Shown in pieces: positions 27,585-36,134 of a stretch of 64,000 bases of DNA. The DNA lies in NCBI RefSeq assembly GCF_009617595.1, contig NZ_WIXK01000005.1:248001-312000 (forward strand). The letters are read 5' to 3'. The notes under the pieces are model-generated. The model was not told the DNA's origin. It saw only the letters and a list, made by a program, of their open reading frames with translations, and did not search any database. This DNA comes from Tritonibacter aquimaris. GTDB taxonomy: Bacteria; Pseudomonadota; Alphaproteobacteria; Rhodobacterales; Rhodobacteraceae. The first letter of the stretch is position 1, and each line of letters begins with the position of its first letter. The translations under genes were made by a program, and so were the position numbers.

Positions 27585-29381
27585 ATGCACGCATATCGCA
27601 GCCATACCTGCGCCGATTTGAACAAATCCCATGTGGGAGAGACCGTCCGCCTGGCGGGTTGGGTCCATCGGATCCGAGATCACGGCGGGGTGCTGTTTAT
27701 CGATTTGCGCGATCACTACGGTATCACCCAGGTGCTGTGTGACCCGGACAGCCCGGTATTCAACGAGGTGGAAAAAGTCCGCTCTGAATGGTGTATCCGT
27801 ATCGACGGCACCGTAAAAGCACGTGACGAGAGCCTGGTAAACGACAAGCTGCCCACCGGTGAAATCGAAGTTTTTGTTCGCGACCTCGAAGTGCTGGGCT
27901 CTTCTGAAGAGCTGCCGCTGATGGTTTTTGGCGAACAAGAATACCCGGAAGAGACCCGTCTGCGCTATCGTTACCTCGACCTGCGTCGCGACAAGATGCA
28001 GCAAAACATGCTGCTGCGCGCCAATATGGTCCAGTCGATCCGCAAACGTATGTGGGACAAGGGGTTCAACGAATATCAAACCCCGATCATTACCGCGTCT
28101 TCCCCGGAAGGGGCGCGTGACTTCCTGGTGCCTTCCCGTTTGCACCCGGGCAAATTCTACGCCCTGCCACAGGCGCCGCAGCAGTTCAAACAGCTGATGA
28201 TGGTGTCGGGCTTTGACAAATACTTCCAGATCGCGCCGTGTTTCCGCGATGAAGACCCGCGTGCCGATCGCTCGCCCACCGATTTCTACCAGCTCGACAT
28301 GGAAATGTCCTTTGTCACCCAGCAGGATGTGTTTGATACCATCGCGCCGGTGATTGCGGGCGTGTTTGAAGAATTCGGCAAGGGCCGCAAGGTGGACGCT
28401 GCCGAGGACTGGCCGCAGATTTCCTATAAGGATGCGGCAAAATGGTATGGCTCTGACAAGCCGGACCTGCGCAACCCGATCAAGATGCAGGATTGTTCCG
28501 AGCATTTCCGCGGCTCTGGCTTTGCCATTTTTGCCAAGCTTCTGGAGCAGGAAGGTACTGAGATCCGCGCAATCCCCGCACCCAAAGGTGGTTCGCGCAA
28601 ATTCTGTGACCGGATGAACAAATTTGCACAGCAAGAAGGTCTGCCTGGCATGGGCTATATCTTCTGGCGCGATCAGGGCAACGGTATGGAAGCCGCTGGC
28701 CCGCTGGCGAAAAACATCGGCCCCGAGCGTACCGAGGCGATCCGCCAGCAGTTGGGTCTTGAGGTTGGCGATGCGGCCTTCTTCCTGGGTGGTAAACCCA
28801 AGGCGTTTGAATCCATCGCGGGCCGGGCCCGAAATGTGATTTGGGAAGAAACCCCCAAAGCAGCTGAAGACGAAAACTGGCGCGACCGCTTTGCCTTTGC
28901 CTGGATCGTTGACTTCCCGATCTATGAACAGGACGAAGAAAGCGGCAAGATCGATTTTGAACACAATCCGTTCTCCATGCCGCAAGGTGGGATGGCAGCG
29001 CTCGAAGGCAACCCGCTGGATGTGCGCGGCAACCAGTATGATCTGGCGTGTAACGGCTATGAGCTTGTGTCGGGTGCGATCCGGAACCACCGCCCGGAAA
29101 TCATGTTCAAAGCCTTTGAAATCGCAGGCTACGGCAAGGACGAAGTTGAAAAACGCTTTGGCGGCATGGTTAACGCTTTCCAATATGGCGCACCGCCCCA
29201 CGGTGGTTGTGCGGCAGGGATCGACCGGATGGTGATGCTCTTGGCGGATGAAGCCAACATTCGCGAAGTGATCATGTTCCCAATGAACCAGCGCGCCGAA
29301 GATCTGATGATGTCAGCCCCGTCGGAACCCTTGGCTGAGCAGCTGATGGAGCTGAACCTACGGGTGATCCCGCAAGACTAA
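27585..29381 (+). CDS. aspS: Aspartate--tRNA ligase
   Basis: A 598-residue bacterial-type AspRS. An N-terminal OB-fold anticodon-binding domain ('[20 protein letters not shown]') is followed by the class II core. Motif 2 includes '[16 protein letters not shown]', the bacterial GAD insertion occupies the middle, and motif 3 is '[11 protein letters not shown]'. The ATG at 27585 has AGAGGG about 11 bases upstream and starts the usual 'MHAYRSHTC' sequence. A clear terminator follows. Whether it also charges tRNA-Asn depends on gat genes outside the window. Confidence 0.97.
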   Translation: MHAYRSHTCADLNKSHVGETVRLAGWVHRIRDHGGVLFIDLRDHYGITQVLCDPDSPVFNEVEKVRSEWCIRIDGTVKARDESLVNDKLPTGEIEVFVRDLEVLGSSEELPLMVFGEQEYPEETRLRYRYLDLRRDKMQQNMLLRANMVQSIRKRMWDKGFNEYQTPIITASSPEGARDFLVPSRLHPGKFYALPQAPQQFKQLMMVSGFDKYFQIAPCFRDEDPRADRSPTDFYQLDMEMSFVTQQDVFDTIAPVIAGVFEEFGKGRKVDAAEDWPQISYKDAAKWYGSDKPDLRNPIKMQDCSEHFRGSGFAIFAKLLEQEGTEIRAIPAPKGGSRKFCDRMNKFAQQEGLPGMGYIFWRDQGNGMEAAGPLAKNIGPERTEAIRQQLGLEVGDAAFFLGGKPKAFESIAGRARNVIWEETPKAAEDENWRDRFAFAWIVDFPIYEQDEESGKIDFEHNPFSMPQGGMAALEGNPLDVRGNQYDLACNGYELVSGAIRNHRPEIMFKAFEIAGYGKDEVEKRFGGMVNAFQYGAPPHGGCAAGIDRMVMLLADEANIREVIMFPMNQRAEDLMMSAPSEPLAEQLMELNLRVIPQD

Positions 29382-29404
29382 GGCGCGGATCCGTATGAGT
29401 TTTC

Positions 29405-29438
29405 AAAAACGGGCTGCCAGTTTGGCGGCCCGTTTTTT
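29405..29438 (+). terminator. Intrinsic terminator after aspS
   Basis: ACGGGC-T-GCC / GGC-G-GCCCGT stem followed by six T. Confidence 0.85.
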
Positions 29439-29541
29439 ACTGTTCGGGCATTTGGGGTAAATTCTCTGTCATGTGTGCAACTCTGGCTTGATCGTGCCGA
29501 AGGCATCTCTAGCGTTCTCGAAAAATGCCAATTTTTGCTGA

Positions 29542-30225
29542 ATGACTTTGAAACATTTCTTTGTTCTCACCGTGGTTTTGTTCTGGCTCTCTGGATGGGT
29601 GTCGGTTGACCACGGGTATGCATTTCCGATTGCGTTGCCCGCGCTGGCGGTGCTGGTTCAATTGGGCGCGAGCCGAGTAGCACACCGCCGCTGGCCCGAG
29701 CTGCTTTTGAACCTATGTTCGGTGCTTTTGCTGCTGAAAACGATTTTATTCGTTCTGCTTGGTCTCGTTTTTAAAATCGAAGCAGGGCTTGAAGTCTGGT
29801 TGTTTCTGGACGTGGGTGCCCTTGCCTATGTTCGGCTACTGGTTGGGATCTTGCGCGCCCAACATGGGCAGGGAAGCCGCACAGTGGTTTATGCGGCTAT
29901 CCTTGGGAGCTTGGCCATATGGTCTTGGCTTTCGGCCTTTGCGCTCAACGCCCATCGCGGAGTTGATTTGGAAGGGCGCATGAGCTGCATCCTCAAGCCG
30001 ATTGGCTTTGAATACAGCGAGGAGTTGGATTCCCTCTGGGATATGCGCCTGCCAATTCTAGCGTCCTTTTGGAACAGCACAGTAGATGATTTTGAACTTT
30101 TTCATGCGGTATTATTTGTGCCCGGTGGCACGCCTGAACACTACAATTGGTCAAAACGTCATCTGCGGTTTGAGCCAATAGATCCCGCCAATCAGGATGC
30201 ATTTCTCCCGCAAGCCTGCCCTTAA
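29542..30225 (+). CDS. Membrane protein of unknown function
   Basis: A 227-residue protein. Residues about 1-140 hold four or five hydrophobic spans. The last 80 residues form a soluble domain with 'PIGFEYSEELDSLWDMRLP' and several aromatic residues. I recognise no family. There is no good ribosome binding site before the ATG, though the frame is long and its codon use is ordinary. It is convergent with the small membrane peptide and response regulator genes. Confidence 0.6.
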   Translation: MTLKHFFVLTVVLFWLSGWVSVDHGYAFPIALPALAVLVQLGASRVAHRRWPELLLNLCSVLLLLKTILFVLLGLVFKIEAGLEVWLFLDVGALAYVRLLVGILRAQHGQGSRTVVYAAILGSLAIWSWLSAFALNAHRGVDLEGRMSCILKPIGFEYSEELDSLWDMRLPILASFWNSTVDDFELFHAVLFVPGGTPEHYNWSKRHLRFEPIDPANQDAFLPQACP

Positions 30226-30295
30226 AGAGTGGGCGAGAGAACGCATCCGCTACAGATCTCTGTAGCCGTGCTGAAAGGGTTTGTGGCACACCGTG

Positions 30296-30400
30296 TTAGC
30301 GCTGCGTTTTTGTGCGCTGCACCTGGCGTGCGGACAGGCGGGATTGTACCGCCAGTACAATCACCAGCGTTAAGGAGCCAACAAGGATTGTTTCCACCAT
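30296..30400 (-). CDS. Putative 34-residue membrane peptide coupled to a response regulator
   Basis: The response regulator ends in TGA, one base later comes ATG (TGAGATG), and a 34-codon frame follows. The peptide has a single hydrophobic span ('ILVGSLTLVIVLAV') and a basic tail ending 'VQRTKTQR'. The TGA/ATG arrangement is typical of translational coupling, and the peptide has good membrane-peptide character. No homologue is recognised and the frame is short, so this is a suggestion rather than a firm call. Confidence 0.4.
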   Translation of the reverse strand: MVETILVGSLTLVIVLAVQSRLSARQVQRTKTQR

Positions 30401-30401
30401 C

Positions 30402-31121
30402 TCAGATCGCAGCGCGCCCCTGAAGGCGGTCCTGCACAAGGCTTGATATGGTTGCGGTTGCTGTGTCAATCGGCTGGCCATTTGCCCGCGCGGCAGCAAG
30501 GCCGGTTGCCGCATCTGCAAGTGGTTCGTCACCAATGCTGCGGGCAACCCCGCCAACAAACTGCGCGACATATTCGATGTTTCCGACATCACCCCCTTCT
30601 TTCAGAATGTCGGCGGCATGGGCCAGATCATCCTGAAGCGCCATCAAGTCAGGCTCGATCACTTCATCTGACAGCGCGATGGGGCGGCGGCTCTGCCAGT
30701 CTTCCGGCAGCAGGCGTAGAATGGCACCCTGAAATTCACCAAGAGTAGAGATCGGTTTTTGCAAGAACCCATCAGCACCCGCATTCATCGCTTCATCCTC
30801 GCGGCCAAGATCGCCGGAGGTGCCCAGGATCACACCCACACGCGGGCTGGTTTCTGCAATTTCAGCAATCAGATCCACACCACTGCCATCCGGCAGCCCA
30901 AGATCTACAATCGCAACAGAAGGACGGTATGCTTTTAGGTGGCGGCGGGCTGATTTCAGACAATCCGCGCGGCGAATGCGTGCCCCGCTTCGCAAACATA
31001 AAAGGCGCATCGCCTCGCAGGCAAAGCGGCTATCTTCAACAACCAAGATGGTCAGTCCCAGCAACGGTCGACGGGTGGTCGACATACGGCGGGCGGCGGC
31101 AAACAGTTCCGAATCGTCCAT
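30402..31121 (-). CDS. Response regulator with degenerate HPt-like C-terminal domain
   Basis: A 239-residue protein. The receiver domain (about residues 22-140) has the acidic pair in 'LVVEDSRF', the phosphorylated Asp in 'VAIVDLGLPDGSG' and the conserved Lys in 'GFLQKPIS'. There is no DNA-binding domain. The C-terminal 100 residues are helical and resemble an HPt four-helix bundle, but the position of the phospho-accepting His reads Gln ('VAQFVGGVARSIG'). It may act by protein contact. GGAG lies 13 bases upstream of the ATG. No histidine kinase is adjacent. Confidence 0.8.
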   Translation of the reverse strand: MDDSELFAAARRMSTTRRPLLGLTILVVEDSRFACEAMRLLCLRSGARIRRADCLKSARRHLKAYRPSVAIVDLGLPDGSGVDLIAEIAETSPRVGVILGTSGDLGREDEAMNAGADGFLQKPISTLGEFQGAILRLLPEDWQSRRPIALSDEVIEPDLMALQDDLAHAADILKEGGDVGNIEYVAQFVGGVARSIGDEPLADAATGLAAARANGQPIDTATATISSLVQDRLQGRAAI

Positions 31122-31312
31122 AGTGTTACATGCTCCTGATCGAATGTGATCTGACCTGAGGCTAGGGAAACGAGGCTAATTAGAGGTTAACCGCAGACGC
31201 ATTTGCGCGAGCAAGGCGATGGTGGCGCAAACGGGCGTGGTGTCACTCTTGCCTTGCTGCGGTGCGGCGCGCATAAGGATTTCAATCCAAATACATCAGG
31301 AGGAGGGAAGCG

Positions 31313-31717
31313 ATGATTGGACGTTTGAACCATGTGGCGATTGCCGTACCGGATCTTGAGGCGGCCTCTGCGCAATACCGCGAGACATTGGGAGCCAAGG
31401 TCAACCCACCGCAGGACGAGCCGGATCACGGCGTGACTGTGGTGTTTATTGAACTGCCAAACACCAAGATCGAACTGCTGTACCCGCTGGGTGAGAACTC
31501 TCCGATCAACGGTTTTCTGGAAAAGAACCCAGCTGGCGGCATTCACCACATTTGTTATGAGGTCGAAGATATTTTGGCAGCCCGTGACCACCTGAAAGCG
31601 CAGGGCGCACGGGTGCTTGGCTCTGGCGAACCCAAGATCGGCGCACATGGCAAGCCGGTTCTGTTTCTGCACCCCAAGGATTTCAACGGCTGTCTGGTCG
31701 AGCTGGAAGAAGTGTGA
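31313..31717 (+). CDS. mce: Methylmalonyl-CoA epimerase
   Basis: A 134-residue glyoxalase-fold (VOC) enzyme converting (S)- to (R)-methylmalonyl-CoA in propionyl-CoA breakdown. The N-terminal 'LNHVAIAVPDLEAA' and 'GIHHICYEVEDI' carry the metal-binding histidines, and Glu in 'CLVELEEV' completes the site. AGGAGGAGGGAAGCG is an excellent ribosome binding site. A DUF1467 gene follows, a pairing common in this family. Confidence 0.95.
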   Translation: MIGRLNHVAIAVPDLEAASAQYRETLGAKVNPPQDEPDHGVTVVFIELPNTKIELLYPLGENSPINGFLEKNPAGGIHHICYEVEDILAARDHLKAQGARVLGSGEPKIGAHGKPVLFLHPKDFNGCLVELEEV

Positions 31718-31780
31718 GACACTCCTAGATCAATGCCTTGCCCCATGAGGGGCGAGGTGAGCTGAGGGGAGGAGACCCAC

Positions 31781-32038
31781 ATGGGCGTGGTTTCAGGATT
31801 GGTCCTATATGCAATCGTCTGGTTTATGACTTTCTTTGTGGTCTTGCCCTTTCGGGTTGAGACACAGGGGGATTGCGGCGAGATTGTACCCGGCACCCAT
31901 GCGGGCGCGCCGGAAAAACATCATCTGAAAAAGAAGGCTTGGATCACCACAGGGATTGCTGCGGTGCTATGGGCAATTTTTGCAGCGATTATTCTGACCG
32001 GCGCAATCTCGGTCGAGAAACTTTATCTGCTGAACTAA
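31781..32038 (+). CDS. DUF1467 family membrane protein
   Basis: An 85-residue protein with two membrane spans (about residues 4-24 and 55-77) and between them the typical 'LPFRVETQGD' and 'PGTHAGAPE' motifs. The family occurs in alphaproteobacteria, usually next to mce or nearby genes; function unknown. GGGAGGAGACCCAC precedes the start. A shared terminator follows. Confidence 0.9.
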   Translation: MGVVSGLVLYAIVWFMTFFVVLPFRVETQGDCGEIVPGTHAGAPEKHHLKKKAWITTGIAAVLWAIFAAIILTGAISVEKLYLLN

Positions 32039-32041
32039 AGA

Positions 32042-32063
32042 AAAGGGGCCGATTGGCCCCTTT
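32042..32063. terminator. Bidirectional intrinsic terminator
   Basis: AAAGGGGCC / GGCCCCTTT with a 4-base loop between the convergent DUF1467 and EI24 genes. Confidence 0.85.
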
Positions 32064-32074
32064 ATGCTGGTGTC

Positions 32075-32782
32075 TTACGCCGTGGCAACGGGTCGTGACA
32101 TGTTCACCCGGTGAAATAAATGGGTGAATGTGGCCGCACCGAGGATCGGGATGACCAGGTTCAAGAGCGGCACTGACAAGGGCACCGCCATCAACCCGCC
32201 CGCAAGCCAGACAGTGCCTGCATGTTTTGCGCGTAATTTGCGCGCGGCCTCCATGCCAATGCGGCGCGCCGCCACCAGCGTGAAATATTCCCGTCCAAGC
32301 AAGAACCCATTCAGCGCCCAAAAGATAAAGGGCGCTGCCGGGGTGAAGATCAAATACAGGATCAACGCCAGCGCGTTGGCCACGATCAGGACACCCAGAA
32401 AGCTAAAGGTATCTTTCAGCGCCGTCATAAAGGGCACCGAATTTGCCTGGGGCAGATAAGGGTAGTGGCGATCTTCGACCGCCTGCGCCACGTCTTCCAG
32501 AAACATTGAGGTGATTGCAGAGGCCACCGGCACCATCAGCACCGTGGACAGCAGCATCATGATCAGGAGCGATCCCCAGGAAAGGATATCATCAACCCAG
32601 GTGACCGTGCCCAAAAGCGGCAGGTTGGTTTCAGGCCCTACCAACAGATTGAGCCCGGTATAAAAGAGCCCGTAAATCCCCATCAGCAGCGCAATGGTGA
32701 GCCCAAGACCTTTGAGCAGGACATGGCGAAATCGGGGGTCTCCGACCTGTGCCAAAGCTTTAAAAAACGCATCCAAAATCAT
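32075..32782 (-). CDS. EI24/CysZ-like membrane protein
   Basis: A 235-residue protein with about four long hydrophobic segments and the family pattern 'FLEDVAQAVEDRHYP' and 'NGFLLGREYFTLVAARR'. CysZ relatives are sulfate permeases; EI24 relatives in alphaproteobacteria have no agreed role. The window also holds a sulfate-activating enzyme at 1859, but the genes are 28 kb apart, so a link is not claimed. A nitroreductase gene lies 30 bases upstream on the same strand. Confidence 0.82.
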   Translation of the reverse strand: MILDAFFKALAQVGDPRFRHVLLKGLGLTIALLMGIYGLFYTGLNLLVGPETNLPLLGTVTWVDDILSWGSLLIMMLLSTVLMVPVASAITSMFLEDVAQAVEDRHYPYLPQANSVPFMTALKDTFSFLGVLIVANALALILYLIFTPAAPFIFWALNGFLLGREYFTLVAARRIGMEAARKLRAKHAGTVWLAGGLMAVPLSVPLLNLVIPILGAATFTHLFHRVNMSRPVATA

Positions 32783-32812
32783 GACTAATTTCCGCTTGTG
32801 CCGCCAGGCGGC

Positions 32813-33391
32813 TTATTCTGAAATCCAGCTGGTGATCTGATCCAACTGGGGGCGTGGGCGTTCCGGGGGGCGTTTGCTCTCGGTGCCAAGGTGGACGATG
32901 CCCACCACGCGCTCATGGGATTCTGTGCCAAAGGCTTCGGTGCAGAACTGCGCTTCATGGCTGGCCCAGCCCGAAATCCAGTTTGCGCCCCAGCCAGAGG
33001 CAAGCGCGGCATTGACCAGCGAAAGACAGGCGCCTGCGGCCGCATATGTTTGCTCGATTGCGGGGACTTTGGCAGACGGTTTTTGCACCTCAACCACCAC
33101 AACGGCCAGATGGCTCATCTCAAACTGGCTGCGGCCTTTTTCGATCTCGGCATCGGTTTTGCCCAGACGTTTGCCTGCGGTTTCCACCAGATCCGCCAGA
33201 CGCACCATCGCGGGCTTTTGCACCACAACAAAGCGCCAAGGCACAATCGCACCATGGTCGGGGGTACGGCTGGCTGCGGTCAGGATGGTGTCCAGCTCAT
33301 CGCGGTTGGGAACCGGTTCCTGCAGCGTCTTCGCCGGGCGCGACCGACGGCTGAGTAGGAATTCAAGGGCGGCGTCATTGCGGGTGCTCAT
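32813..33391 (-). CDS. Nitroreductase family protein
   Basis: A 192-residue FMN-dependent oxidoreductase. The FMN phosphate-binding 'LSRRSRPAKTLQEP' and 'AASRTPDHGAIVPWRFVVV' mark the N-terminal half, and 'GWGANWISGW' and 'GIVHLGTESKRPPERPRP' the rest. This is the YdjA-like branch, whose substrates are unknown. The start at 33391 has AAGG about 10 bases upstream and drops a 17-codon extension that lacks conservation features. It probably shares an operon with the EI24 gene. Confidence 0.88.
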   Translation of the reverse strand: MSTRNDAALEFLLSRRSRPAKTLQEPVPNRDELDTILTAASRTPDHGAIVPWRFVVVQKPAMVRLADLVETAGKRLGKTDAEIEKGRSQFEMSHLAVVVVEVQKPSAKVPAIEQTYAAAGACLSLVNAALASGWGANWISGWASHEAQFCTEAFGTESHERVVGIVHLGTESKRPPERPRPQLDQITSWISE

Positions 33392-33564
33392 ATGTGAAAC
33401 CTTTTTACATGGGCGCTGCTTATGTCGGAGTTGGGGCAGCAAATTTCAAGGTGTTTTTGCCGGGCAGTGCGAGGCGCATCTGTCAAAAGCTTGAGGATGA
33501 GCGCGGGCTTGGTGTAGGCGAACCTATCGGCGCTGAGGTGGACACACAAGGTAAGGGGCAGACA

Positions 33565-33837
33565 ATGGGACGACCCAAGCAAAAACAGCTCCCGGATTTG
33601 AGCGCGCGTGCGGTTTCGGGCGCAGAAATTGCGGTACGTGTCACGCCTAAGGCGGCCCGCAATGGGATCGTTGTTGCTGACAATACGATCAAGGTGATGG
33701 TCACGGCTGCGCCGGAAAACGGCAAGGCCACTGAGGCGGTGCGGTCGCTGCTGGCAAAGGCGCTAGGCATCGCGCCCTCACATCTGGAGCTGGTGCGCGG
33801 CGCAACTGCGCGCGACAAGCTGTTTCGCGTGCTTTAA
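33565..33837 (+). CDS. DUF167 (YggU) family protein
   Basis: A 90-residue protein with the family core 'IAVRVTPKAARNGI', 'VMVTAAPENGKATEAV' and 'LELVRGATARDKLFRV'. Structures of YggU relatives are known but their role is not. AAGGGGCAGACA precedes the ATG at 33565; the frame runs 57 codons further upstream without conserved content. Confidence 0.9.
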   Translation: MGRPKQKQLPDLSARAVSGAEIAVRVTPKAARNGIVVADNTIKVMVTAAPENGKATEAVRSLLAKALGIAPSHLELVRGATARDKLFRVL

Positions 33838-33871
33838 GCCGGATGGCGCGGGCGCGGCCGAACTGGTAAGA

Positions 33872-34105
33872 TCAGTCCGGCACCAGCCGATAGATGCCCT
33901 CGGGCAGGTCGAGCGCCGCTGCCAGATCGCGCACCTGGGCATGGCTGAGCGTCAGGCGCAGGATCTTATCAGAGGTGGGGTCAAACTGTTCGACTGTCAC
34001 ACATTCAGAGAAGGCGTTTACGACAACATCTTCCTGTAGGGGCGTGCTGCCTTCGTCCACCAGAGTGACAACCGTCGCGTCGAATTCGTGTTCGATGGTA
34101 AACAT
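33872..34105 (-). CDS. Small conserved-looking protein of unknown function
   Basis: A 77-residue acidic protein ('FTIEHEFDATVVTLVDEG' at the start, 'LPEGIYRLVPD' at the end) without cysteines pairs, signal peptide or membrane span. The start has GGA seven bases upstream and, beyond it, a perfect 10-bp hairpin. It is convergent with the DUF167 gene. Family not recognised. Confidence 0.65.
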   Translation of the reverse strand: MFTIEHEFDATVVTLVDEGSTPLQEDVVVNAFSECVTVEQFDPTSDKILRLTLSHAQVRDLAAALDLPEGIYRLVPD

Positions 34106-34113
34106 ATATCCAG

Positions 34114-34141
34114 CTTGCCAGCTCTTTTTGCAGCTGGCAAG
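34114..34141 (-). promoter_or_regulatory. Perfect 10-bp hairpin in the leader of the 77-residue gene
   Basis: CTTGCCAGCT pairs with AGCTGGCAAG around an 8-base loop, ending nine bases before the start codon at 34105 and touching the ribosome binding site region. It could modulate translation or be a terminator for upstream transcription; in the + direction no T-run follows. Confidence 0.45.
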
Positions 34142-34254
34142 GCAAAGCTATGTAACATAAATCTGTAGTTTCATGGTCATTTTATCTGCGCGGCTGAGAT
34201 TGATCTTGAGCCAATCCGCACGATATCATTGTGAAAAGAAGCAAGGAAAGTTTG

Positions 34255-34956
34255 ATGCGTCGGATCTTGATGTTGTTGGCCTTTGTCCCAGCGGCCTGCA
34301 CGGTGGCACTGGACCAGAATGTACAAACTGCGCCGCCACCTGAAGCGGTTGCTGTGCGGGGTGTTTCGCTGGCTGAGTTTTCTCGGGTGCAGCGCCAGGT
34401 GGAGCCCGTGGCCGAGCGGGAATGCCGAACACGGACCTCGGGACTGGATTGTGATTTCCTTGTGCGTATCGAGCCCGATCCCAACGCTCCGCCCAACGCC
34501 TACCAAAGCCTGAACAAAAACGGCCGCCCGGTGATCACCTTTACCAAACGTATGTTGGGGCAGATCGATAATCAGGATGAGCTGGCGTTTGTAATGTCGC
34601 ATGAGGCGGCGCACCATATCCGCAACCACCTGGCCCGGCAGCGTAAAAATGCGATTTCTGGCGCGATTATCCTTGGTGGCCTTGCAACGCTTGCTGGTGG
34701 GACTGCGGCGGATGTGGCCAATGCGCAGGATGTGGGCGCGGCAGTTGGTGCACGCGGATATTCCAAAGATTTTGAGCTGGAAGCGGATGAGCTGGGCACC
34801 ATTATCACCCATCGCGCAGGTTATAAGCCCAGCGTTGGGGTGCAGTTCTTCTACCGTTTGCCAGATCCCGGTGACCGCTTTCTTGGCAGCCACCCGCCCA
34901 ACCCAGAGCGGATCAAAGTGGTGAATGCAACCATCCGCCGGAATGGGCTCCAGTGA
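34255..34956 (+). CDS. M48 family metalloprotease, probable lipoprotein
   Basis: A 233-residue protein. The N-terminal signal ends in a lipobox-like 'VPAAC', so lipid attachment at Cys15 is likely. The zinc site is 'HEAAHH' with the third ligand in 'ELEADELG'. Loss of the long transmembrane parts of HtpX places it in the periplasmic, Loip/BepA-like group that handles outer-membrane proteins. AAGGAAAGTTTG precedes the ATG at 34255; a GTG at 34231 is less likely. Its stop overlaps the next start (GTGA). Confidence 0.92.
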   Translation: MRRILMLLAFVPAACTVALDQNVQTAPPPEAVAVRGVSLAEFSRVQRQVEPVAERECRTRTSGLDCDFLVRIEPDPNAPPNAYQSLNKNGRPVITFTKRMLGQIDNQDELAFVMSHEAAHHIRNHLARQRKNAISGAIILGGLATLAGGTAADVANAQDVGAAVGARGYSKDFELEADELGTIITHRAGYKPSVGVQFFYRLPDPGDRFLGSHPPNPERIKVVNATIRRNGLQ

Positions 34957-35336
34957 CGGGCACCGCAGGCGAAGGTCTGGTGCGGCTTGGGGTGATATTG
35001 ACCGACCGAGGCTCCAAATACGCGGTGAGCGGAGCGCCTGTGCGCAGCCGCTCTGATGTGGATCAGGTGCTTGCTGAGCTGAAGGCAGAGCGCTCTTACG
35101 CCAAGGCTACCCATAATACCTGGGCCGCTTGCCTGCCAAGCGGCGGGTTAAAGGCGGATGACGGTGAAAGCGGCGCGGGCATGGTGATCTTGCGGATGAT
35201 GGAGCGGGACGAGCTCAAAGATCACGTGATTATTGTCACCCGTTGGTATGGCGGAAAAAAGCTGGGCGGAGACCGATTTCGCCGGGTTCAGGACGCAACC
35301 CGCGCTTATCTTGAACAGCTCGACCCCCAAGCCTGA
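34953..35336 (+). CDS. YigZ/IMPACT family protein
   Basis: A 127-residue protein of the UPF0029 family N-terminal domain: 'RSYAKATHNTWAACL', 'DDGESGAGMVILRMM' and 'VTRWYGGKKLGGDRF'. The E. coli homologue YigZ is structurally known, with unclear function. The usual C-terminal domain is absent, so it is a short single-domain version. It starts at GTG, overlapping the M48 gene by 4 bases. Confidence 0.88.
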   Translation: MTGTAGEGLVRLGVILTDRGSKYAVSGAPVRSRSDVDQVLAELKAERSYAKATHNTWAACLPSGGLKADDGESGAGMVILRMMERDELKDHVIIVTRWYGGKKLGGDRFRRVQDATRAYLEQLDPQA

Positions 35337-35402
35337 GCGATTACATAGGAAATGTATCGATACACTTTATGCGGTAAGGTGTATTGGATATTTTTGTTTT
35401 AG

Positions 35403-35416
35403 TTGATCCAAATCAA
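35403..35416 (+). promoter_or_regulatory. FNR/FnrL binding site
   Basis: TTGATCCAAATCAA is a perfect match to the FNR consensus TTGAT-N4-ATCAA. With the -10 element at 35438-35443 its centre lies near -41, the class II activator position. Confidence 0.75.
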
Positions 35417-35437
35417 ACTGGTACCTGTGAAATATCT

Positions 35438-35443
35438 TATACT
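35438..35443 (+). promoter_or_regulatory. Probable -10 element of the FNR-type promoter
   Basis: TATACT, 21 bases after the FNR site and 37 bases before the first start codon; transcription would begin near 35450. Confidence 0.5.
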
Positions 35444-35480
35444 GCGCCTCCGTTATGTATGTTTTGAGAAGGAGGCTTAG

Positions 35481-35780
35481 ATGGCGGATTCTACGCAGTT
35501 AAGGCACCATGCTCGTTTGTTTGACCATATGGGCAAGGCCTTGGGTTTGGACTTGCAGGAAGAGGCCATTGCAGGGCGTTTGCAATTTGAAGAGATCGCC
35601 GAGGGTGTTTTGCGCTGCGCACGTTGTAGTGCGCCGGGGGCCTGTCAGCGCTGGTTGGCACAGCGAGAAGCCGGTGAGGCCGGTTCCGATGGAACCGCTG
35701 AGGCCATGCAGGGCCTCCAAGCACCAGAATATTGCCGCAATGCGGACTTGTTTTCATATTTGCAGCAGGTTTCTCAGTAA
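35481..35780 (+). CDS. DUF6455 family Cys-rich protein
   Basis: A 99-residue soluble protein with the cysteine pattern 'RCARCSAPGAC' (C-x2-C-x5-C) and a fourth Cys in 'PEYCRNADLF'. This is the DUF6455 pattern known from Rhodobacterales; function unknown. Four well-placed cysteines suggest metal or iron-sulfur binding, which is inference. GAGAAGGAGGCTTAG is a strong ribosome binding site. A perfect FNR site upstream suggests induction at low oxygen. The next gene begins directly after its stop. Confidence 0.82.
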   Translation: MADSTQLRHHARLFDHMGKALGLDLQEEAIAGRLQFEEIAEGVLRCARCSAPGACQRWLAQREAGEAGSDGTAEAMQGLQAPEYCRNADLFSYLQQVSQ

Positions 35781-36134
35781 ATGCCTGAAAAATATAAAGA
35801 ATATAGAGGTGTCTCCGCAGGTGGGAACCTCTATCGCCACATCTGGTTGTCTGGTCAGGTGGCGCAATCTATTGGGGTTAGTCTGCGGGATGCCTTGCGC
35901 AGCGGCAGGTTGGACCCGCGGCGCTACTCTGAAATCATCTCGCGGTGTCAGAACAATGCATGCGATAAAGCTTGCGCATTACACATGTCAGTGCTGCGCG
36001 ATGGGCAGCAGGAAAACGTACAAGATTTCTGCGCCAATCAGCAATTGTTTGAAGCGCTCAGGGTCACCGATGAGGATCATGCGGCGGTCGCCGCGCGTGA
36101 AAATCTGCCAGCGGATACCCAGCGAGAGGCATAA
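35781..36134 (+). CDS. DUF6455-like Cys-rich protein, tandem paralogue
   Basis: A 117-residue protein that begins at the base after the stop of the preceding gene. It has 'RCQNNACDKAC' (C-x4-C-x3-C) and a later 'DFCANQQLF', which lines up with 'YCRNADLF' of its neighbour, so the two are probably divergent duplicates. The first cysteine spacing differs, so the metal site may not be the same. It lies within the FNR-controlled unit and its stop codon falls in the loop of a strong terminator. Confidence 0.78.
   Translation: MPEKYKEYRGVSAGGNLYRHIWLSGQVAQSIGVSLRDALRSGRLDPRRYSEIISRCQNNACDKACALHMSVLRDGQQENVQDFCANQQLFEALRVTDEDHAAVAARENLPADTQREA

Noticed and set aside
27546-29201. 551-codon frame on the minus strand
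   Set aside because: Antisense to aspS over its full length; the sense frame carries all class II synthetase motifs.
31202-31257. TTTGCGC/GCGCAAA and GCAAGGC/GCCTTGC repeats upstream of mce
   Set aside because: Short interleaved repeats that cannot form one stable structure; likely chance.
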